From Spirogloea muscicola (Eukaryota; Streptophyta; Zygnematophyceae; Spirogloeales; Spirogloeaceae), in the NCBI GenBank assembly GCA_009602725.1, contig WELB01000120.1, positions 1 to 13,030 of the forward strand: a DNA stretch of 13,030 nt, in the 5' to 3' direction. This document shows, in pieces, positions 1-4,264 of this stretch. The position numbers and the translations under genes were made by a program. The notes under the pieces are model-generated. The model was not told where the DNA came from and searched no databases. It worked only from the letters and a program-made list of their open reading frames with translations. Position 1 is the stretch's first letter. The number at the start of each line of letters is the position of its first letter.

Positions 1-573
1 GGGAGCTGCAGCACGGCGGTGGTGTAGGCGGCCTTGTCGACCACTGCCACGATGCGCGCTTGGTCGGCGGTGTGCGCGAGGTGCGCAAAGGATATCGCCT
101 GGCCGGCCAGGTCCGGGTGCGCCGCGAGCAGCTCCTGGTGGGCGGAGCGAAGCGACACCTGGAACGGCAGCGGGCCCATGTCGACCTCCGCCACCGCCTG
201 CTCCAGTGCCCGCCGGCCGTGGACCAAGAAGCGCTGGGCCACGGAGGCGGCAGTCTGCGCCCAGCTGCCGAGGTATGCCGCTCGGCAAGAACGAGCGAGC
301 CGGGCGCGAGACCACCGTGGCTGAGGGGTAGCGCCGCCTGGTGGATAGCTGCTGGCGACTGGAAGAAAGGGCTCGCCCATTGAGGACCAGGGCTGGAAGC
401 CCTGGTGGCGGACCAGGGCCGCCAAGCTCGCCACCATGCCTGCATCGAAATCTGCAAACGCTGCCAACGCCCCAGGGGACGGCGGAGTGGCCCGCGTCAG
501 GTACTGGGGCCGCTGCCCAATGGCCCTGGTCAACATGGCCAGCGATAGTTGCATGTCGTCCAGCTCGGGAAGG
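1..573 (-). pseudogene. Broken LINE fragment (region after the RT domain), GC-rich subfamily
   Basis: Read on the minus strand, this stretch matches the thumb/linker part of the full element at 4265-8551. Collinear matches, each with its counterpart, are PELDDMQLSLAMLTRAIGQR (PELPTLGDSQLAVAILTRSVAQR region), QSPAAIHQAALPLSHGGL (QSPAALVQCTLPIRLGGL), AAYLGSWAQTAASVAQRFL (PAYLGCWAQVASSISGRFL) and GPLPFQVSLRSAHQELLAAH (GSLPFQVTLKACQQDLFAAY). The reading frame changes twice. One change is the 28-bp insertion at 365-392; the other is an indel near 285-298. It is therefore a dead fragment. Neither the RT core nor the endonuclease is present, and the left end continues outside the window. The sequence is more GC-rich than the small copies to its right, which suggests a different subfamily or older capture. 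The right boundary is uncertain: homology fades just beyond the small insertion at 574-616. Confidence 0.85.
365..392 (-). mobile_element. 28-bp piece of hairpin repeat with 6-bp TSD
   Basis: CTGGAA occurs at 359-364 and again at 393-398. Removing the 28 bases plus one CTGGAA restores the LINE reading frame on the minus strand (HQGFQ followed by SPAAIHQAA), matching the full element. The inserted sequence on the minus strand contains CTCAATGGGCGAGCCCTT, the second half of the hairpin repeat best seen at 2077-2128. The simplest reading is a 5'-truncated insertion of that short repeat. Confidence 0.7.
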
Positions 574-616
574 AAATGCGTGTATATTAAGAGATGGGGA
601 GGCCATGCCGCAGGCT
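574..616 (-). mobile_element. 43-bp insertion of LINE 3' terminus
   Basis: Bases 574-607 are identical to 3826-3859, the 3' end of LINE copy E. On the minus strand the piece ends ...TATACACGCATTT. GAAGG stands on both sides (569-573 and 617-621), so it reads as an extremely 5'-truncated insertion with a 5-bp TSD. Excising insert plus one TSD (48 bases) joins EHL to PELDDMQ in frame on the minus strand. The short TSD makes the exact right edge less sure than the 34-bp identity itself. Confidence 0.6.
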
Positions 617-621
617 GAAGG

Positions 622-750
622 TGCTCCGCGGGAATGAGGAGCCCACAACGCTATGGCAGAACGGTTGTAGGAGGTTGTCTCTCTTCCGGCCCTTTTACTG
701 CTTCAGACATTCATATCATTAGGCTTTTATTGTTGGAAAACGGAAGCCCT
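622..750. other. No gene seen
   Basis: AT-richer sequence between retroelement pieces. I see no convincing ORF, RNA gene or repeat here. Short ORFs in this stretch show no recognisable protein. Confidence 0.5.
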
Positions 751-817
751 GTTCATTGCTTTGGGCTGGCCTCTCACAGCCATTGCCTTACATCGAAAGG
801 GCTGGTCTTCCTTTCTT
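751..817 (+). repeat. Hairpin repeat copy (core at 763-782)
   Basis: The core GGGCTGGCCTCTCACAGCCA is identical to the core at 1591-1610 and is preceded by GTTCATTGCTTT, resembling the GTCCATTCTTTTT upstream of other copies. The following CTCTCACAGCCATTGCC plus TTACAT (772-794) recurs inverted at 1760-1782. GGCTGG and CAGCC can pair to form a short stem. Confidence 0.7.
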
Positions 818-829
818 CCAATATTGCAG
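818..829. repeat. Target-site duplication, left copy, of LINE copy A
   Basis: CCAATATTGCAG occurs here and again at 1119-1130, directly flanking LINE copy A. The last AG could also belong to the element, so the duplication is 10 to 12 bp. Confidence 0.85.
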
Positions 830-887
830 CGTGCTCAGTCTAGTGCCTTGCACCAGAAAGCTGGGCGAGCTCTAGTTGGTGGCAGAA

Positions 888-946
888 AGAGAAGCGCGGC
901 CAGATTGACTGGTGGCTGGGAAAGGCCAGCCCAAAGGAGTGAACAA
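888..946 (-). mobile_element. 59-bp hairpin element inserted in LINE copy A, 7-bp TSD
   Basis: GGCAGAA occurs at 881-887 and 947-953, while copy C has a single GGCAGAA at the same codon position, so this is a clean insertion with a 7-bp TSD. On the minus strand the insert carries the core GGGCTGGCCTTTCCCAGCCA (913-932), whose GGCTGG/CCAGCC arms form a stem. Bases 892-925 are a perfect 34-bp inverted match to 2578-2611. Insert plus TSD is 66 bases, so the host ORF frame is kept. No splice sites sit at its edges, no ORF is possible, and no transposase-like terminal inverted repeats are seen. Confidence 0.85.
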
Positions 947-1079
947 GGCAGAAGGGCTCCGTTTCTGGCATCTAGTATTCATGCATCGATTAGTGACCTT
1001 TATGTTCAACCCGTGGTTAGTGAGCGGGTCAATCTGCTGTAGGCCATGTAGATCTTTAGATGTGCTTGCCTTTGTACTT

Positions 1080-1091
1080 GGCCATTTGGCC
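1080..1091 (+). other. 3'UTR stem-loop GGCC-ATTT-GGCC (copy A)
   Basis: A four-base GGCC stem lies near the 3' end of every copy of the small LINE family. Other positions are 1203-1215 (loop TTAGT), 2650-2661, 3662-3673 and 3853-3866 (loop ATGTGT, extendable by one A-T pair). Retroelement 3' stem-loops often serve as RT recognition sites; that role here is inference. Confidence 0.5.
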
Positions 1092-1130
1092 TACATTTAT
1101 TTCTAATACACGGAATCACCAATATTGCAG

Positions 1131-1170
1131 ACCTCGTCCATTCATCGGGCTGGTCTCGGTACACATTCAA
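1131..1170 (+). repeat. Partial hairpin repeat copy
   Basis: ACCTCGTCCATTCATCGGGC followed by TGG resembles the ACCTTGTCCATTC...GGGCTGG head of the copies at 2299 and 2553. The distal half is missing or diverged, and LINE copy B begins just beyond. Confidence 0.5.
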
Positions 1171-1181
1171 TGAAGTACCAC

Positions 1182-1567
1182 AAAGAGTACTAAGTGATGG
1201 AGGGCCTTAGTGGCCAAGTACAAGCGCAAGCACATTGACAGATGTACATCATCTGCTGCTCAGCTGACCGCTCAGTAACCACGAGTCATCACATAGTGGT
1301 CGCTGACTGATGCCCGAATGCTGGACGGCAATTGGCAAGCCCTTCTGTCACCAGCTAAGGCTCGACCAGCTTTCTGGTGCAAAGCATGAGCCTGAGCACG
1401 CTGCATACAGGCTGACACACGGCGTCGCAAAAATGACAAATTGGCTGCCAGCATGCCCATCTCGCTGGAAGCATATGCTGATGTTGTGCATATCTTAGAC
1501 CACGAAGGATGGTAATTATCCGACCAAGCAGCCGCAAAGAGCTTAGTGTTTTGCCCCTTCCGGCCAT
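1182..1567 (-). pseudogene. LINE 3'-end copy B, 5'-truncated
   Basis: On the minus strand an open frame (1577 down to 1272) gives EMGMLAANLSFLRRRVSACM, QRAQAHALHQKAGRALAG and the end SVSDHYVMTRGY plus TGA. This corresponds to the C-terminal tail of copy C and of the full element. The start codon called for that ORF lies in flanking sequence, so it is not a real gene start. The 3'UTR keeps ATGTGCTTGC...TTGTACTTGGCC and the GGCC stem-loop, and it ends near TTAGTACTCTTTG. Imperfect flanking duplications, TGAAGTACCAC (1171-1181) and TGAATACCAC (1568-1577), support an independent insertion. Confidence 0.8.
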
Positions 1568-1590
1568 TGAATACCACCTTTATTTGTTTT

Positions 1591-1610
1591 GGGCTGGCCT
1601 CTCACAGCCA
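1591..1610 (+). repeat. Hairpin repeat core
   Basis: GGGCTGGCCTCTCACAGCCA, identical to 763-782. The sequence before it (TTTGTTTT) is T-rich as in other copies. The sequence after it differs, so the copies share only the central part. Confidence 0.7.
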
Positions 1611-1759
1611 CTGCATTAATTCTTGGAACAGGCCACTTTCTCTTTAAGAGCCGCTTTGCTAGAGCCGCTTCTTCAGTTATAGAGATCTTCAGCTGTAAAG
1701 TTCTTCAGCTTATTAGTAGTTAGCAAGTGATATTCCTACAGGGAAAACAGCTATCTCAA

Positions 1760-1806
1760 TGTAAGGCAATGGCTGTGAGAGAAACAGCTCTGTGAGAGGC
1801 CAGCCC
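1760..1806 (-). repeat. Hairpin repeat copy with internal duplication
   Basis: Bases 1760-1782 are the reverse complement of 772-794. After a short spacer, TGTGAGAGGCCAGCCC (1791-1806) completes the core. The CTCTCACAG segment is therefore duplicated inside this copy. Confidence 0.65.
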
Positions 1807-1861
1807 CGAGGAATGTACAAGATTTGAAATAGTTCTTGCTTACTTAAGCGATTCAGTGTCT

Positions 1862-1905
1862 GGGCTGGCCTTTCTTAACCCCTACCTTCTATGGGCGAGC
1901 ATTTC
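1862..1905 (+). repeat. Diverged hairpin repeat copy
   Basis: GGGCTGGCCTTTC is followed by a broken right arm (TTAACCCC) and then CTATGGGCGAGC, the second motif of the family, at the expected spacing. Confidence 0.55.
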
Positions 1906-2000
1906 CCATTTAGTGCTTATCGGCGCCTTCGGGCCTTATCAGACTTTTCGGGCTGGCTTTCAAAGAAGAAGAAAGACGCTTAAAAGCCCTCGCCCCCGTT

Positions 2001-2053
2001 GGAAGAGGAGCTCGCCCATTGGAAAGAGGAGCTGGCAGAAGCCAGCCAAAAAG
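2001..2053 (-). repeat. Hairpin repeat copy, both motifs
   Basis: On the minus strand this reads TTTTTGGCTGGCTTCTGCCA, then GCTCCTCTTTCC and AATGGGCGAGCTCCTCTTCC. It parallels the copy at 2077-2128 in opposite orientation. Confidence 0.65.
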
Positions 2054-2076
2054 GGCTCACTTCTCCTGTACTCTGT

Positions 2077-2128
2077 TCATTCTTTTTTGGGCTGGCTGTT
2101 CCAGCCCATATTCTCAATGGGCGAGCCC
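2077..2128 (+). repeat. Hairpin repeat copy, best two-motif example
   Basis: GTTCATTCTTTTTTGGGCTG leads into the core GGGCTGGCTGTTCCAGCCCA (2089-2108), then TATTCTC and AATGGGCGAGCCCTTCTTC. Its right half is what was inserted at 365-392. Head to head with the copy at 2001-2053, it makes a local inverted pair. Confidence 0.7.
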
Positions 2129-2298
2129 TTCTTCTCCTCTTTCCTTCAGCCATTGCCTAACACTGCTATAAATTGATCCCATCTGTCACCCGCAATCGTC
2201 TTGGTGGATGTGCGTCGACCTTGCTTCGCGCTCTGTTTACTTATCCTTGCAGTATTACTTCGACTCCTCCTGCGCCTTTCGACTTTCGGCTCTTTGGA

Positions 2299-2360
2299 CC
2301 TTGTCCATTCTTTTTGGGCTGGCGTTTCCCAGCCACCTTCTTAAATTGAGCGAGCTTATT
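2299..2360 (+). repeat. Hairpin repeat copy with extended head
   Basis: ACCTTGTCCATTCTTTTT precedes the core GGGCTGGCGTTTCCCAGCCA (2316-2335), followed by AATTGAGCGAGC (2344-2355). Upstream, the stretch from about 2249 (GCAGT...TTCG...CGGCTC) is alignable to the stretch upstream of 2553, suggesting a longer unit. Confidence 0.65.
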
Positions 2361-2452
2361 ATGTTATCTAAGTCATATTTGTCTGCAAAGGAATGAGCTG
2401 ACTCGTTCCTTCGCTGAGTCGCTCCTAGCTAGACAACAGCGCTTCCATATGT

Positions 2453-2475
2453 CCAACATCCAACATCCAACATCC
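2453..2475 (+). repeat. Short tandem repeat (CCAACAT)x3
   Basis: Three perfect CCAACAT units followed by CCA. No function is evident. Confidence 0.9.
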
Positions 2476-2505
2476 ACCCTCCCTCGATGAAATACCACGA
2501 TGAGC

Positions 2506-2620
2506 AGAATCAGCAGTCGCTTCTCCAAGTCCTTCGCACTCCGGCTCCTTCAGACCTTGTCCATTTCTCTGGGCTGACCTTTCCCAGCCACCAGTCAATC
2601 TGGCCGCGCTTTCTGGGAAG
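2506..2620 (+). repeat. Hairpin repeat copy with extended head (core 2571-2590)
   Basis: The head GCAGTCGCTTC...CGGCTCC...GACCTTGTCCATT resembles 2249-2309. The core is GGGCTGACCTTTCCCAGCCA, and bases 2578-2611 are the perfect reverse complement of 892-925 inside LINE copy A. LINE copy D ends immediately to the right. Confidence 0.7.
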
Positions 2621-2627
2621 AAATACT

Positions 2628-2797
2628 TTGTGTATTTGAAACAAACGAAGGCCAAATGGCCAAGTACAAAGGCAAGCACATCTTAAGATCTACATACCAT
2701 ACAGCAGATTGACCCGCTCAGTAACCACGGGTCAAACCATAAAGGTCGCTAATTGATGCCTGAATACTAGATGTCTGATACGAAGCCCTTTTGCCAC
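2628..2797 (-). pseudogene. LINE copy D, 3' half (interrupted by copy C)
   Basis: On the minus strand it starts at GTGGCAAAAGGGCTTCG, encodes SYQTSSIQASISDLYGLTRGY plus TGA and runs through the 3'UTR (ATGTGCTTGCCTTTGTACTT, GGCC stem-loop at 2650-2661) to CAAATACACA. Its missing upstream half is at 3712-3813, on the other side of copy C; joined across the 11-bp TSD the two are collinear with copy C itself. Only the C-terminal tail is present. The 3' boundary is approximate. A possible weak TSD is GGGAAG (2615-2620) against GGGAAAG (3815-3821). Confidence 0.8.
2787..2797. repeat. Target-site duplication, left copy, of LINE copy C
   Basis: CCTTTTGCCAC is repeated exactly at 3701-3711. The two copies bracket copy C and lie within the GTGGCAAAAGG sequence of older copy D, proving the insertion order. 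Confidence 0.92.
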
Positions 2798-3700
2798 ACC
2801 TGGTGCCACGGACTGGATCACCTCTCCCCCCGTCGCCAACGCCTTCAGCATCAGCTCCGAGGCCTTTCGGACATCGCTTCAACTCTTCCTCGGCCTCCCA
2901 CCTAATTGCCTGATTGGGGTGCGCCAGTGCGAGTGCGGCTTCCGTGCAGAGGGTGCTGTGCTCGCCACTCACATGCTGAGATGCCCCACTGGACCAGAAG
3001 TGGTGGGCATTCACAACCTCCTTCGCGATGCCCTGGCGGGCTTGATGCGCGACGCCGGCTACCGTGCGGTCGTGGAAGTCAACAATATCATGCCTGTCAC
3101 CACGGACGCCCAGGGACGTCATCATCGCCGCACACTTGACATTGTGGGCGTGCAACCTGGTGGAGGACCACGGGCCCTGGTCGACGTTGTTGTTACGGAG
3201 GCATATAAAGGCCCAGCATCAACACACATTGCTGGGCACGCAGTGGGCGGAGCAGAGCAAAGAAAACTGCGGCATTACTCCGATTACCCCCAATGCGATC
3301 AACTCCTGCCAGCTGCAATCGACATCTTTGGCTGTCTGGGTCCTCGCTTCCACACTCTGCTTCAAAACATTGCCAATCTAGGCTGCACTCGACGCGCAGA
3401 TGTGTTTCCGGCTGAGATGGGCTTGCCAGCTGCATATCTGTCGCTCTTGCGACGTCGAGTTTCGGCCTGTTTGCAGCGTGCTCAGGCTAGTGCCTTGCAC
3501 CAGAAAGCTGGGCGAGCTCTAGTAGGTGGCAGAAGGGCTCCGTTCCTGGCATCTAGTATTCATGCATCGAGTAGTGACCTTTATGTTTTGACCCGTGGTT
3601 ATTGAGCGGGTCAATCTGCTGTAGGTTATGTAGATTTTTAGATGTGCTTGCCTTTGTACCTGGCCATTTGGCCTACATTTCTTTCTAATACACGATCTCT
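2798..3700 (+). mobile_element. LINE copy C: 5'-truncated insertion with 11-bp TSD
   Basis: The 903-bp insertion lies between two CCTTTTGCCAC repeats. It contains the last 268 codons of the LINE ORF, a TGA stop and a 3'UTR with the GGCC stem-loop (3662-3673), ending CTAATACACGATCTCT. The coding part has no stop or frameshift, so the insertion is probably young. It landed inside copy D in the opposite orientation. Confidence 0.9.
2799..3605 (+). pseudogene. LINE RLE-endonuclease C-terminal part (5'-truncated ORF, copy C)
   Basis: The frame is open from the insertion edge and has no start of its own; a GTG at 2919 is only an in-frame codon. It begins GATDWITSPPVANAF, matching GASEWLRALPLHAGLRMENA of the full element. 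The knuckle follows (CECG...HMLRC), then HNLLRDA, the nuclease-like core LDIVGVQPGGGPRALVDVVV with downstream TEAYK, and the helix EQRKLRHYSDYP. The tail is LLRRRVSACLQRAQASALHQ, KAGRALVGG and a final SDLYVLTRGY. In the family this domain nicks target DNA for target-primed reverse transcription. No RT is present, so it cannot move by itself. Confidence 0.88.
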
Positions 3701-3711
3701 CCTTTTGCCAC

Positions 3712-3813
3712 CAGTTAGAGCTCGCCCAGCTTTCTGGTGCAAGGCATTAGCCTGAGCACGCTGCAAACAGGCCGAAACTCGTCGTCGCAAGAACGACAGA
3801 TAAGCAGCTGGCA
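3712..3813 (-). pseudogene. LINE copy D, 5' half (interrupted by copy C)
   Basis: On the minus strand it reads LPAAYLSFLRRRVSACLQRA, then QANALHQKAGRALTGGK, ending at GGTGGCAAAAGG where copy C was inserted. The continuation lies at 2797 and leftward. The 5' truncation point is close to 3813 (CTTGCCAGCTGC), directly beside the TSD of copy E. Confidence 0.85.
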
Positions 3814-3816
3814 AGG

Positions 3817-3825
3817 GAAAGTAGA
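3817..3825. repeat. Target-site duplication, left copy, of LINE copy E
   Basis: GAAAGTAGA is repeated exactly at 3987-3995 and brackets copy E. Confidence 0.85.
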
Positions 3826-3986
3826 AAATGCGTGTATATTAAGAGATGGGGAGGCCATGTGTGGCCAAGTACAAAGGCAAGCACATTGGACAATTGTACG
3901 TCACCTGCTGCTAAGCTGACCCGCTCAGTAACCACGAGTCAGCACATAGAGGTCGCTAGCTGATGCTCGAATACCGGACGGCAATT
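3826..3986 (-). pseudogene. LINE 3'-end copy E, 5'-truncated to 161 bp
   Basis: On the minus strand it holds only QLPSGIRASASDLYVLTRGY plus TGA and the 3'UTR of the second type, with GGCC-ATGTGT-GGCC at 3853-3866. It ends ...TATACACGCATTT, identical to the 43-bp piece at 574-616. The 9-bp TSD is clear. It inserted right at the 5' edge of copy D. Confidence 0.85.
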
Positions 3987-3995
3987 GAAAGTAGA

Positions 3996-4170
3996 GGGCG
4001 ATGGCTTGATTGGCCAGCCCACAGGAAATGGAAATTAATGACAGAGTTCGAGTTCTCCAGCTGGCCGCTCCCAGCTCGGGCAATCCTTCAGCCAGCAGCT
4101 TCCCGCGTGTCAGCCGCAGGTGTGGCCAAGCGGAGGAGTGAGGAAGGAAGGAGGGGAAAGAGTTGAGAAA
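3996..4170. other. No gene; spacer or distal 3' flank of the full-length LINE
   Basis: Contains TTGGCCAGCCCACAGG near 4009, a hairpin-repeat remnant on the minus strand, and a purine-rich run at 4134-4163. I cannot place the true 3' end of the full-length LINE; it may lie in here. Confidence 0.45.
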
Positions 4171-4244
4171 GCGGCTGCTGATATGAAAGAATCGGCTGTG
4201 AAATGCCAGCCAGATGCATACAGGTGTTCATGACGGAGCCAAAG
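4171..4244 (-). repeat. Dispersed repeat, inverted relative to 8649-8877
   Basis: On the minus strand it reads TTTGGCTCCGTCATGAACAC, then CTGTATGCATCTGGCTGGC, TTTCACAGCCG and CATATCAGCAGCCGC. The same order occurs on the plus strand at 8649-8741 and 8742-8877. It lies 20 bases after the LINE stop codon and so may be part of the LINE 3'UTR. The CTGGC...TTTCACAGCC segment recalls the hairpin repeat core. Confidence 0.65.
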
Positions 4245-4264
4245 GCTAGGCAGACAGGGCGCCC

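Larger units (their letters stand above)
830..1118 (+). pseudogene. LINE 3'-end copy A, 5'-truncated
   Basis: Encodes the conserved C-terminal tail (QRAQSSALHQKAGRALVGGR, then APFLASSIHASISDLYV) and the 3'UTR ending CTAATACACGGAATCA. A single-base loss relative to copy C shifts the frame just before the terminal TRGY. A 59-bp foreign repeat sits inside at 888-946. GGCC-ATTT-GGCC at 1080-1091 is the stem-loop shared by the family 3'UTRs. The flanking 12-bp repeats (818-829, 1119-1130) mark it as a separate retrotransposition event truncated at the 5' side, typical of target-primed reverse transcription. Confidence 0.85.
1578..2440. repeat. Cluster of hairpin repeats, no gene
   Basis: This 0.86-kb stretch has no recognisable coding sequence. 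It is made largely of degenerate copies of the GGGCTGGC hairpin repeat in both orientations, at 1591-1610, 1760-1806 (-), 1862-1905, 1950-1975, 2001-2053 (-), 2077-2128 and 2299-2360. A small local duplication AGAGCCGCTT occurs at 1647-1656 and 1661-1670. Short ORFs here are accidental. Confidence 0.65.

Noticed and set aside
34-383. Plus-strand ORFs over 1-383
   Set aside because: They are antisense shadows of the minus-strand LINE fragment, with composition driven by GC richness.
888-946. The 59-bp insert as an introner-type intron
   Set aside because: It has no GT...AG at its edges in either orientation, and the host is a dead LINE fragment.
2718-3155. Minus-strand ORF of 145 codons spanning the C/D junction
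   Set aside because: It runs antisense through copy C and then enters the tail of D; its only real part is the D tail ending TRGY.
2628-3700. Copies D and C, head to head, as a twin-primed (5'-inverted) single insertion
   Set aside because: Both contain the same 3' end and 3'UTR, and the missing half of D lies beyond C with an exact TSD. Two separate insertions explain it.
1-4250. The hairpin repeats as a CRISPR array or tRNA-derived cluster
   Set aside because: Spacing is irregular, orientation is mixed, and no cloverleaf or intact tRNA gene could be folded by eye.
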